NCBI GenBank assembly: GCA_001692895.1
Contig: KV748204.1
Location: 1,516,771-1,580,770 of the forward strand
Source: Cenococcum geophilum 1.58
Taxonomy: Eukaryota; Ascomycota; Dothideomycetes; Gloniales; Gloniaceae
Length of the DNA stretch: 64,000 nucleotides
Direction: 5' to 3'
Both the position numbers and the translations under genes were made by a program. The stretch's first letter is position 1. Each line of letters starts with the position of its first letter. Positions 12,806-24,307 of this stretch are shown piece after piece. The notes beneath the pieces were generated by a model. That model had not been told where the DNA came from and did not search any database. It saw only the letters and a program-made list of their open reading frames with translations.

Positions 12806-14094
12806 CAGTGCCAAGACATTAGTCTGTGCACACCCGAATTCTCACCAAAATCGACACGACTTTGAACAATCGCACAACGCCACAGCAATTAAATGCAGCC
12901 AAATTAGTATGAGATTGTTTAATTATAGTTAATACTTTGTCTGCCAGCCACGTGCTTTTTTTACTGCCTCCAGCCTTCGGTCCATACTGTCGATTAATCG
13001 TCGCATAAGGCCTTGATCGATAGCCAACCACGCCTCCTTACACGCCTCAATTAAACGCTCCAAATTCTCCTTACTTTGTCCCATCTGTTCAAGCTCTGGA
13101 TGAAGCTTAAGAATCTTCCTTTTTAGTGCCAGCTAAAGGTGCTTAATTGGGTTAAGATCGGGCGAGTATGGGGGGAAATCGAGCGTCTAAACACCGTGCG
13201 TTTCCAACCACTTCTTTACAAGATTCGACATATGGATTGGAGTGTTATCCATTTAGTAGATATCTAAAGGCTTATAGACTGGCATAAGACCTTCTTCTAA
13301 GGCCTAAATATAGCTTCGGGCGCTATAGCCTTCCTTCCGCGCTAAAACGTCTCTTTCCATAGCAATCAACTCCGAACGGCCATCGTACCAAAAAGCGTGC
13401 GTAGATTATCTGTGTAAGATCCTTTCCGTTGGACACCTCTGTAATAAAGTCATGATTCCACTTTTGTAGAGACGTCCGGAAGACCCAAACGGGCTTCTTT
13501 CCTAAGCCTCGTTCGTATGAGCATTTATTAGAAAACTTGACACGTCTCTAAGGGAATCCCTTGTATTTTCGAGCCCAAAGATACCTTAATTGAGCTACCG
13601 CTGGCGTCAGCTTTGGTCTTTTTTTGGCGAGCCACTTCGTAATATGGTGTTTTTTGAATAGACGTTGTAAAGTTCTATGCTTAACGGTAACCCCTACAGC
13701 CTGACACTTAAGAGCTGCATAGTCGATTCAAGGGTTCCTGCGTACAATTTGAAGAAGTAGACGCTTCTGTCATCGAGTAAGCTTTTCGGGCTGTCCGGGT
13801 CTTGGTAGAGATTTAAGCGTGTGGTGGTTATTCCATTGATCGATTATATTGTAAATAACGCGACGACTGACGCGATACCTCGCCGCGATTTTAGTCTTCT
13901 CCTCCCCTGCCTCTACTGCACTAAGGATTCCAGCTCTTTGTGCATCTGAAAGCTCTGCCCCAGGCCTTCGATTTCCACTAATTTCCGTTCCAAACGAGCG
14001 TTGCATTGTGATGTGGTAAATGATTGAATTTGGTGACAATATTGCGATCGTGTGGTGTTGGTTCGCGTGTGCACAGACTAATGTCTTGGCACTG
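12806..14094 (-). mobile_element. Tc1/mariner (impala-like) element, 1289 bp
   Basis: Terminal inverted repeats begin CAGTGCCAAGACATTAGT and match for about 30 bases (12806-12835 against 14065-14094). The insertion is flanked by TA on both sides (12804-12805 and 14095-14096). The uninterrupted LTR 1 reads CTAGGTAGGGACT at the same place, so the empty site is directly visible. The element is clearly richer in C/G and in CA/TG than the LTR that hosts it. Confidence 0.92.
12929..14006 (-). pseudogene. Tc1-type transposase, inactivated
   Basis: The ATG at 14006 (MQRSFGTE) starts a protein with an N-terminal helix-turn-helix region (ELSDAQRAGILSAVEAG ... RVSRRVIYNIIDQW), then TKWLAKKRPKLTPAVAQL. 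The first catalytic block reads FSNKCSYERG, where the family has Asp (FSDE-C). FWYDGRSELIAMERD follows, then MDNTPIHMSNLVKKWLE carrying the second Asp, and PPYSPDLNPIKHL where Glu has become Lys. The frame ends at TAA 12929. There are several TAA/TGA/TAG codons and one net frameshift near 13390. Asp-to-Asn and Glu-to-Lys are both G-to-A changes, as expected from RIP. This is a cut-and-paste DNA transposase that can no longer act. Confidence 0.88.
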
Positions 14095-14353
14095 TAGAGA
14101 CTAAGGGTCCTTAAATATATAACCGTACTCCTATAAAATCCTTCTTATATATAAGGTACGTGTACTCTATTTACTCTATTATATAGATTATATAAATTAT
14201 ATAAATTATATAGATTATATTATATAACTCGGTTACTATTTCTTATTATATAGTTCTACTAGATCTATCTTAGACTATACTTATATTAACCAACTAGCTT
14301 CCTCTAACTTTTCTCTAAGTAGTTATAATATTATACTTAAAGCGTCCATAATA

Positions 14354-17300
14354 CTATCTCCCTCCTCTCTATCTTTGTCCTTAAAGATTTCTAATATCTC
14401 TAAGTTGTTTACTAGAGGTATAATATCCGTCTAATTAATTTAGTTAATATTGTTACTTATAATGCCTTTAAAGGTTTTTAAGCCTCCGCCTTCTTTTTCT
14501 ATAGCTTATTGGTCTTATACCGTTACTATAATATTATCTCTGGGTGGAATAATGCTATCTCCATATTCTTATTATATAAAAGAGGGGTTAGTTTATATTA
14601 CGCTGGCGAGCCCTTTATCTTAGCAACCCTCTTCTTATTTAAAGTGTACTAAAGTAAATATCTATTTATCTTATAACGTTCGCTTTATATTTAACGCTAA
14701 GTATACGTATCCTATAACTCTTAATAGTTATTAAGTTCCCTAAGTAATTTATTATAGGGTCTTATGTTTAATCTGCCGCTATAAAGCTTAATAGTAAACT
14801 TATAGGTGCCCTAGGTAAGATTTATTGCCTTTAGCGTGAAGATTAAGCTCGCGCTAAGTGGGTAAGAGAAGAAGATTATTAAGCCTTTAAAGCCCGCGCC
14901 TTTACTTATACTCAGCTTCTTTATCTTAAAAAGGGTTATAAGAAGGTTTATTTTAAAAAGTAGAAACTTATAGAATAAGGTCTGTAGGAACTTAGTAATA
15001 AAAAAATGGATTTTCTTTAATTAGCGAAGGAAATAATTCTAAGTAGTTTAGCAATCGCTCTTCCTAGGTCCCCCTTAGGTAACTTATTCTTTAGTAATCC
15101 TTCTTTAATATTACTTAACCTATTTTCTTCCAATACTCCTATACCTTTCCTATAGCGTTTTTTAAAATTTTTAGTAGTTTTTAGGTAGTCTCGTTATAGC
15201 CTATTTACTTAACTTTATACTATATTTTATCGTTAACGTCCTTATAATTAACGATCTTTAAAACTTGCTATTTATCTTCTTCTTATCCTTTATACGTGTC
15301 TGCTTCGTAAACTAGTGGCTTAACTTTCCTATATACTAGCTCTAGCATTGCGATATACTATATAGGGTAGATCTTTATTTTAGCTAGTAGGTTTATCTTA
15401 AATGTAACCGGTAAAATCCTTTAACTAATTTTAAAAGGTCCTAGCCTAACATAGTCTAATTTTTTACTTAGTTATTAACTCTTAAAATTTTTGTATAGTA
15501 GCCACATTTTATCTCCCTCCTTAAGATCTAGTCCCTTAGATCTCTTAGCATTATAGTATTTCTTTATTCTTTGCTATACTACCTTAGCTGTTTCTATAAG
15601 GTTCTTATAAAGATTTATTAATATCTTTATCCTTTACTTAGCCGTACTACTTATCTTTTTTACTTAACGTAGCAATAGCGATATTCTTAGCTTATATCTA
15701 TAATTCGCCTTAAATAGTAACGTACCTATTTCTTCTTATAGTATTACATTATATATAAACTGTATAATTAGTAATAGTAATACCTAATTATTTTATGCGT
15801 AATTAATATAATATCTTAGATACTGTTTTAGTGTCTAATTTAATCTTTCTATTTAACTGTCTGTCTGCGGATAATATACGGTAGAAGTTACTACTTAAAC
15901 TCCTTACTCCGCTAAGAATACCTCTTAGAATACTGCTATAAATCTTAAATCCCTATCCGATATGATTTTGCTTAATGCTCTATATCTTATAAACACTTCT
16001 TTAATATAGATTCTAGTAATATCTTCTACTAATATCTCTTCTATACACGCTATAAAGTATCCCCACTTTATAAGCTTATTTACTATTACTAAGATCGTAT
16101 TATAATCTTGTCCAGTAATAGGATCTCTTAATTTTGGCAACTTTATAATAAAGTCCTATAATATGACCTCCTATAGTCTCTCTGGTATTTTAATAGGTTA
16201 TAGCCCTCTATATGGCTTATACCTTATTAGTTTATTTCTTTAGCAATCTAAACACTTCTTAGTAACCTTTTTAGCTATTTTCTAGATTCCGTTAATAATA
16301 TACTCCTCCTAGAGTCTTAACACTAAGCCTATAGCTCCGTTATATCCTTAAGTTAGTCCTTTATAGAAATCTTCCACAAATTACTCTACTATGCTTTTTA
16401 GGATATACTTTACTTCTCGGTTTTCGTATATATCCGTCTATAGATCTTCTAGCTATATTTCTAGAATTCTTTATACCTAAAAGCTTTTTAGTAACTTATA
16501 AACCTTCTCTAGTTCTTCCTAAGTTACTGTAATTTTTAGATAATTATACCTAATTAATCTATCTGTATCTTTTCGCAACAAAGCCCCTAATAGCTTTTTA
16601 TTATTTTACAGTTTAGCTTTTTAACTTAGAGCATCTGCTCTTGTGTTATCTATACCCTTAGTATACTAAATCTTAAAATAGTATTCTATAAGTATCTCTA
16701 CCTATCTAACCTATCTTTAGTTAAGTTCCTTTATTATTAGAAATCCCGTTAGGTTCTTATAATCCGTTTTAACTATAAATAGTTTTTCTATACCTTATAA
16801 GAATGCTCTCTATTCCTTTAGTACTATAACTATATCTAATAACTTCTTATTATAAATATTATAGTTTAACTCTAGTAGTATTATCTTCTAACTATAGTAT
16901 GCCACTAGGTGCCATCTATCCGGATGCTTTTATATAAAGTATACCCCTAGTATAAAGTCTAATATATCTATTTTAACAACCGTCTCTAGTTCTAGTTAAT
17001 AGATCTTAAGAACTAGCTCCTAGGTAAATAACCTTTTAACTTCCTTAAATAATTCTTATTATTCCTATCCCTATGCCTATAGTTCTTCTTTCTTTATTAA
17101 CTATATAAATAGCTTAATATCCTTTAACTATTGCGCTATAAACCTTTTATAGTAATTGTAAAACCCTAGGAATAACCTTAATTGTATAATGTTCTCTAGT
17201 TCTTACTAATTTACTATAGCCTTAATCTTCTTTAGATCTATACTAAGTTAGCCTAGTTTAATAATAAATCCAATAAAATCTATCTTCCTAGTAAAGAACT

Positions 17301-20300
17301 TATATTTCTTAATTACTACTAGCATCTATTCCTCTTATAGTCTCTTTAAAACCTATTTAACATATTCCCCATATTCTTCCTTAGTTATTAAGTAGATAAT
17401 ATTATTATTAAAGTATACTATAATAAATTCATCTAAGTATTCTCCTAATATATTATTAATTCACTTTTAAAATATTACTAGTGCGTTTATAAGTCCAAAT
17501 TGTATAACTAATAGTTTATATAGTCCTTCCTTTAACCTAAAGGCTGCCTTCTATTTATCGCCTTCCTTAATTCTAATCTAATAGTACGCCTATCTTAGNT
17601 CTATCTTTATAAAGATTTNNNCNTTACCNATCCTNTCTTAGATNTCGCTAATTAAGGGTAAAGAATACCTATCCTTCCTAGTAATGCTGTTTAACTATCT
17701 ATAGTTAATATACAGCCTTAGCTTACTATTCTTCTTTAAGACGAATAATACTAGATAACCCGCTAATAATTGCAATAGTCTAATATATCCCTTTTATAAG
17801 TTCTCCTAGATAAACTCTTTTAATACTCTACCTTCTTTTTTGGTAAGCTTATAAATTAGAAAGAATTTTAAACTTATTTCTAGTTCTAATTCTATCTTAT
17901 AGTCCTATACTATATACTTTAACAGCTTTTTACTTTTTAGTAACTATAGTTTCTTACTATACTTATAGTATCTCTTTAGTATATAGCTTAGTCCCTTTTC
18001 TATTTCCTTATAGGTTGCTTTTACTTAGTACCATACCAACTTAGCTTATTATCGCACTTTATAGCGTTAAGTATCTTTAATATTAACCTAACCTATAACC
18101 TAATTAATCTTTAGATTATACTCCTATAACCAAAGTATCCCTAATATCGCCTCATCCTTCCCTAATAGTAGGATATTAAAAGACATCCGAATTTATTTTC
18201 CTTTAATAGTTAACTAAATAGGTCCTATTTTAAGATTAATAATACCGTCTTTATAGGCTATTAAATCTCCTAAAATTGTTACTAATAAATATAGGTGCTC
18301 CTTTCTTCTATATAGTAGTCCTATTCTTTTAACTGCTACTAGTAAGATATAGTTCCTCATTACTCTACTATCTATTAGTACTTCAAACTATTAATCTTAC
18401 TATTTAATTTATAAATTTAGGTATCTTTCTTAAATTCCTTTAAGGGTTTAAGGCTCTACTACTAGTTCCCTCTAATCCCGTAGGCCTCTACTTTTCCTAA
18501 CTATTAGCTACTAGATCCTATTTATACTTAGTCCGACTTAGGCCAATACTTAGTTTACTTCTTTTCTTTAATGTGCTATAAACAGGTGTTCTCTAAATAT
18601 TCCTACCATTATTATCCATCTAGGCATTCTTCCGTAAGGAATCTTCCTAGTTAAAGTATTAAGTCCCCTTATTCTTAAACTTCTACTAGGTGCCAACTAT
18701 ATATATTCTTAGTATTTTAATATTCCACCTTATCCGTTATCTAATATATCCTTATTAAATACTTCCAATTTTTATCCTTAGGTGCTTTATATATATTACA
18801 CATATTATCCACATATGCTATCTAAGATAGTATATAATATACTTAGTGTCTTAGGTTAACTCTTAGCTCGTCTTTATCCTTAAGTTTAAACCTTTCTCAT
18901 ATTAATCTAAGCGTCGCAACTTTATTTACAGGTACTAAAATTTATTTCTCGCTTCTCTAGTCCTCTAATTACTCCTTTAAATCTTTTAATGTTATAATTA
19001 AGGCTCCTTTAATATAAGTTATAGCCTTTTCTATAATTAGGTGGTCTTAGACAACTTTTTTATCTAGCTATATATAGAAATCTTCCCACTTATTATTATA
19101 TCGCTGCCTATACCACTTTTAGTACAGCTGCTTAAGTATATACGCTCTATCCGTAAGGAAGTATCTTCTTATTACTATATCGTGACAGCCCTTTATATAT
19201 CATTCCTTAAATCTAGTTAGAATCCCTAGATCCTCTTCTTATTCCAGTTTAGTAAGCCACTTAGCTCTTAGTATACCTATTCTTAGCCTATTAATAATTC
19301 TTTATACTAACGCTCTATCCCTTATATAACCTAGCAGACTAGATCTCTAATCTAGTTTCTACTCTTGCCACAAGGTAATTCTTACTCTAAATTTCTTTAT
19401 AGTTTCTTTTCTTTCGCGTCTTACGCGTAGATCCTTAAAGTCTTCGTACTTCTTAATCTTAGTATTAACTTTTTAATCTTTAGGCTAAACACCGTGTTTA
19501 ACTAGTAAGTCTTCTAGGTCTATATATCTATCTTTTAGTCTAACTACTACCTAGATTACAGATTCTCTAATCTATAAAGAAGCTCCTTACCTCTTATCTA
19601 TAGGTGTCCTTATTCGTACTCTAAATTCTTAGTCCCTTAGATTTTTTAATCCTAAGCTTACTTCTAACTTAAGCTTAGCTCCCGCCTTAGTCTAACTAGG
19701 CGTCCGTAGTATTCTTATCTTATCTTAAGAGTCTTAAATCTTATCTATCTTATCTTAAGAATTTAATACCTGTGGGAAACTCTATCCCAAGCTTATTTAT
19801 ATGTCCTTAAACTAAGCTATTACCCTACTTTATCGGTTCTCGTCTATTATAGGTCCTTAGGTATACCTCATCTTATCTTAAGAATCTTAGTCGTCTCTTA
19901 TCTCATCTTAAGAATCTTAAGCCTTTAGCCTTTTACCTTTATTAAGTAGTGAATTAGCACTAGTAGTCGTCTACTTACTTAATCTTTATAGGATACTCTT
20001 CCTGCCGTCTTATAAAGCGATAGATGCCGTATCCAACGGTATTATAATGCCCGTTACTAAACCTTACTCTATAGCGGTCTCAGTCTCTACTTCTAATACT
20101 AATATCTTAAGATCTTCTTTCTTAATATCGCTAAATGGATTTTTCCTAAAGTCCCTTTCTAAATACTGCCTTATTAACACTGTACTAAAAGTTGCTATTA
20201 GATCTTCATCGCATTCGTAAAGCCTATCTTGCTCTTTATAGTCTTAGGTAGCTCTTAGTTTCTTTAAACTAGGTTCCTATAGCTAATAGCTTGCGTTATA

Positions 20301-21544
20301 CTTAGCGTCTTTATAAATTTAGCACGCGTTATTATAGTAAAATATAAAGTGGTTAATTAAATAATCCTTTATTCCTTATAGTGCATTATTATCCCTCTGT
20401 ACGTATATACCGTCTACTAGTCCGGTTCCCTTTATTATATAGTAACTTTAACTATCTTTGCAATCTCTAGCGAAATAACCCTATTTTCCACAATTTATAC
20501 AAGCTCCCTCTTTAAACTATTTTTCTTATTATAGAGTCCGCCTAAATGTCTTCTGCTACTAAAATCCCTAATTTGGCCTTTGCTCTTTAGACCTTTAATT
20601 ACTTAATCCTTATCCTTTTAGTTTCTATAGTATCTTACTCTATCTCTTATAGGCTTCTTTAGTACTACTTAGGTCTATTAGCTCTGCGCTATACTATAGT
20701 TTCTAACTTAGCTTTGGTTAATGCGTACTCTACGCCTTATATAACTATAAAACTTTATTTTAACCTCTCTTAGTTTATTCCCTTTGGTAGATCCTATTAT
20801 TAATCTTTATTACTTAATCTATTAATTCCCTTAGGGTATCCGCATCTTCTATTAGAATAATTGCGTCCTAGACTTTAGCCTTAAGTCCCTATTTATACTA
20901 TGCCATAAGCGCCCTATTATTTTACTTAACTTATATTACTAGCGTTTAGAACTACGTTATATACTTAATAGCTAAGGTTTATTACGTAATATCTTAAAGC
21001 TTTCTTTCCGCCATAGTTATTACCTCTAGGTCTCTAAATATCTGTATAAGTCGCTCTATAAATCCATTCTAGCTTAAGAATATAAACCGTACTTCTTAGT
21101 TCGTCGTTATTATTCCATTTGCTTATATCTCTATAAGGTAAGGCTTAAACTATTTAAGTGCTCTTCCTAATAAGAACAATCCTATATACGCTATTTAATC
21201 TATAGGTGTTACCAGCTTTACTCCCTCTTACGCAACCTTAAAATGCATTTACGTAAGGAATCCTTTAAGCTTTAATCTCTCTCCTAAGAATCTTTTAATT
21301 AATAGTAACTTAACCTTTGCTGCTCCTATTCTATTAACCCTTTATTTAAGTACCGTATTATTTTCTATTAACTGGTTAACTATTTCTTATAATTATTCAA
21401 CTGTTATAGGTTGTTATGAGTTAGTATCTGCTATACTGGTGTTACCTCCTAACCTTAAAGTAGTTGCCGCCGTCAATAGCGTTATAGTGGCTGCTTTTAG
21501 TGGCATATTGTTTAACTTTTAATATTATAACTAGGTAGTAATTA
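14354..21544 (-). pseudogene. Gypsy-A copy 2 gag-pol relic
   Basis: It has the same layout and exact length as copy 1. The gag start ATG is intact at 21506 (MPLKAATITLL). The RT catalytic box near 17410 reads YFNN, a different combination of RIP hits from copies 1 and 3. An open integrase-core piece is visible at 15925-16140, with DPITGQDYNTILVIVNKL and SDRDLRF, the latter holding a catalytic Asp. Ambiguous bases (n) occur at 17599-17645. The copy is dead because of in-frame stops. Confidence 0.8.
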
Positions 21545-21966
21545 TATAACGGAACCTTGTAGCAAGTACTACGGTGGGTTTGTTATTAGGCTAGGTGTGT
21601 AGGTAATATATAAAGTTAATAACGTAATAATAACTGGTGGAGTGGTTGCCCAATAGATTAACTCTAATTGTATTCTGAGAATTACTATAAGGAAGGAACT
21701 ATCTAGGTAGGGACTAAGGGTCCTTAAATATATAACCGTACTCCTATGAAATCCTTCTTATACGTAAGGTACGTGTGCTCTGTTTACTCTGTTACACAGA
21801 TTACACAGATTATACAGATCACACAGATTACATCACGTGACTTGGTTACTATTCCTCGTCACATAGTTCTACCGGATCTATCCTGGACCGTGCTTATATT
21901 AACCAACTAGCTTCCTCCAACTCTTCTCCAAGTAGTTATAACATTGTACTTAAAGCGTTTGTAACA
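21545..21966 (-). repeat. Gypsy-A LTR 3 (outer right)
   Basis: 422 bp, with the target duplication AGTTC following at 21967-21971. Its distal part (about 21780-21966) keeps many CA and CG dinucleotides, including a run of ACACAGATT-type units, which in LTRs 1 and 2 are mutated to ATATAGATT. It is therefore the best guide to the unmutated LTR sequence. Confidence 0.9.
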
Positions 21967-21971
21967 AGTTC

Positions 21972-22313
21972 TCCTTTAAAGAAGAGCTAGCAATTAGTCT
22001 CTAAATAAAAGAGGTTAGAAAGTATTTATCCTTTATTTATAAAGATTATTCTACCTTACCTTATCTTCTACTTAACTATAACTCTTATTCTATACTATTA
22101 ATTAGATAATTATACGTTCCGGTTAGACTAGCCTTTTATAATTACGCTAAAGCGGAATAAAGGACGTTTTAAGGGATTAAAGAATAAGCTAATACTTATA
22201 GTAAGAACTACGGTATATATATAGGATAAAGCGTAATTTATTAATATCCTATATAAGCCACACTTTAATGTAACCTAGTTATACTAGTGACTTATAGGTA
22301 ACTTATAGGCAAC
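21972..22313. other. AT-rich sequence resuming after the Gypsy-A array
   Basis: It probably continues the sequence interrupted at 5027, i.e. the 3' part of Gypsy-F or its flank. I see no recognisable coding domain. It ends at the start of an LTR of the Gypsy-E type. Confidence 0.35.
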
Positions 22314-22657
22314 TATAAGGGCGCAAAGAGACTTCGGGGAAGATTTAAAGGAATGATATAAATTCTATCTAAATCTAAGGGTATATAGCTCTTGCTAAGA
22401 ATAAGACGTTACGTAAAGAAGAGAAAGTAATAATAAAAGGGTTATATATTAAATAGTTAGGGGTCTTAGTAGTCAATACGTGCGCACGTACATACGCGGT
22501 CTTTGACTAACTTTAGTAAAATTCAATACATCTAGCAGAACTTAGCAGAAGTCAATTAAGCTAGCAGAATTTAGCAGAATTTAGTCAAAGCGTTAGAATT
22601 TATCTATCGAGTATTTTACTAAGACATTCCTACTATAACTGGGCTAGTCCCGTTATA
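22314..22657 (-). repeat. Solo LTR of the Gypsy-E type, 344 bp
   Basis: It starts TATAAGGGCGC and ends CCCGTTATA on the plus strand, parallel to the repeat at 22822-23107. It carries an extra segment of about 58 bp made of AGCAGAA-type units (about 22524-22582) that the other copy lacks. The flanks GCAAC and GAAAC are nearly a 5-bp duplication, though the single difference is a transversion, so solo status is likely but not proven. Confidence 0.65.
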
Positions 22658-22821
22658 GAAACTTATAGGTAAAGCTATAGCGTACGCTAATAATAAAGCT
22701 TAATTTAAAGAGCACCCTTCCTAAACTAGTTTATTACTCTATACTAGCTTAATAGACTATTTATATATTATAAAATAGGCCTATTTATAACTAGGGTCTA
22801 TTTAACCAAAGTTTATAACCC
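22658..22821. other. Spacer between two Gypsy-E type LTRs
   Basis: 164 bp of AT-rich sequence with no recognisable coding or repeat content. Confidence 0.4.
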
Positions 22822-23107
22822 TATAAGGGCGCGAAGAGACTTTAGGGAAGATTTAAAGGAATGATATAAATTCTATCTAAACCTAAGGGTATATAGCTCT
22901 CGCTAAGAACAAGACGTTATATAAAGAAGAGAAAGGAATAATAAGAGAATTATATAATTAAATAGTTAGGGGCTTAGTAGTTAATGCGTGTGTATATACG
23001 CATGCGGTCTTTAACGGACTTTAGTAAAATTTGGTTAAAGCGCCGGAATTTATTTATTAAGTGTTTTATTAAGACATTCTTATTATAACTAGGCTAGTCT
23101 CGTTATA
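22822..23107 (-). repeat. Gypsy-E 3' LTR, 286 bp
   Basis: On the minus strand it begins TATAACGAGACTAGCC and is preceded by a purine-rich tract, AAAGTGGGGGTAC, suitable as the polypurine primer of a 3' LTR. It is closely related to the LTR at 22314-22657. Confidence 0.65.
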
Positions 23108-23836
23108 GTACCCCCACTTTTAGCTAAAGGTCTAAATAATTTAATTTTAGTTAAGACTTATAACTTATTACGTATTATATTTTCGCGTTAGGTAGTAGTA
23201 TAAGGTTTTACTAGTTCTAATCGTTAAATAGGCTAATTAGGATTTTCTATCCCTAGGATAGAAAATTGCTATTAGCTTAGTTAAGGCGGTAAGCAGAACT
23301 AATATCTTATAGTAGGTTTTAGTAAGGCGGATCTAACTAATTAAATAACTTTAACTGGCGGTTAAAGTTCCTTAATATCTTACGTATTACGTAATTATAT
23401 TATAAATGTTATAATATATTTTAAGTTCTTTTTAATTTTAAGCTTTCTGCTATTATATTTCGTATATTTATATTAGGTATTAGTCTTTTATCTTTATATT
23501 ATATTTATCTAGCTAGAGTAGGCTATAAAGGATAGTCTTTATAGAATTCTTTTACTAGGGAAGGCGCGTTAGTCTTAATCTAGTTATAGGTTTCCTAAGT
23601 TTATATTTTATATCCTTTTTACTTAATAAGGAGTTTAAATTATTTAGATTATATTTTCTATTATATATTATTAATTAAGTTAATAAAGTAAGAACTATTA
23701 CCGTTATTAATAATTATAGAAGGTAGCGGCGGCACTTTATAAGTTATATGTTTACCCTTTAAAGATTATAGTAAGCTTATATAAAACGTTAGATATATTT
23801 TTATCTTAGTTAGTAGTTTAAGCTTAGAAGTATACG
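23108..23836 (-). pseudogene. Gypsy-E segment 1: chromodomain tail and 3' UTR
   Basis: Minus-strand reading gives KGKHITYKVPPLPSIIINN, then FKLLIK-KGYKI-T-ETYN, a degraded chromodomain, then PSLVKEFYKDYP, the C-terminal end of a chromovirus pol. The 3' UTR contains the GATTTTCTAT...ATAGAAAATT palindrome (23241-23267). The coding frame is cut at 23836 by Gypsy-A copy 3 and resumes at 31802. Confidence 0.75.
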
Positions 23837-24262
23837 TGTTACGGACGCTTTAAGTACAATATTACGACTACTTAGGGAAGAGTTGGAAGAAGCTAGTTGG
23901 TTAATTTAGGCACGGTCTAGAATGGAACCGGTAGAACCATGTAACGAGGAATGGTAGCCGAGGTCATATAATGTGCTATGTATTAAACGAGAGGAACGAG
24001 AGGAACTTATATACCTTACGTATAAGACGTATATTACGTATAAGAAGGATTTTATAGGAGTACGGTTGTGTATTTAAGGACCCTTAGTCCCTACCTAGAT
24101 AGTTCCTTCCTTATAGTGATTCTTAGAATATAATTAGAGTTAATCTATTAGGCAACCACTCTACTAGTTGTTATTACTTATTAACTATTATTATTTATAT
24201 TTCCTATACACCTAGCCTAATAATAGGACCTACCGTAGTTCTTGCTATAAGGTTCCGTTATA
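23837..24262 (+). repeat. Gypsy-A copy 3 5' LTR
   Basis: 426 bp. Its outer end (23837-23960) keeps GGAACC, CACGG and CATG that are transitioned in the 3' LTR, so the edge of the element was mutated less. No tRNA-type primer site TGG is seen after it; the interior begins TAATTACTACCTAG. Confidence 0.88.
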
Positions 24263-24307
24263 TAATTACTACCTAGTCACGGTATTAAATATAGTAAGTT
24301 AGATAAC

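Larger units (their letters stand above)
12641..14353 (-). repeat. Gypsy-A LTR 2 (shared, interrupted)
   Basis: This is the middle LTR of the array. It starts TATAACGGAACC and ends CCATAATA. Subtracting the 1289-bp Tc1-type element and one duplicated TA leaves 422 bp, identical in length to LTRs 1 and 3. It serves as 5' LTR for copy 1 and 3' LTR for copy 2. It is the most heavily transitioned of the three LTRs. Confidence 0.88.
5028..21966 (-). mobile_element. Gypsy-A tandem array: LTR-body-LTR-body-LTR
   Basis: Two full Gypsy-A bodies in the same orientation share a middle LTR. The three LTRs are 5028-5449, 12641-14353 (422 bp after removing a Tc1-type insertion with its duplicated TA) and 21545-21966, each 422 bp. 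Both bodies are exactly 7191 bp (5450-12640 and 14354-21544). The whole array is flanked by one 5-bp direct repeat, AGTTC, at 5023-5027 and 21967-21971. No duplication separates the two bodies. Differences between copies are overwhelmingly C/T and A/G transitions. The array therefore behaves as a single insertion that became tandem and was then mutated by a RIP-like process. Confidence 0.9.

Noticed and set aside
12738-13031. Two overlapping small frames at the left end of the Tc1-type element
   Set aside because: The plus-strand frame crosses the LTR/element junction. The minus one overlaps the transposase C-terminus without a start of its own, so neither is a separate gene.
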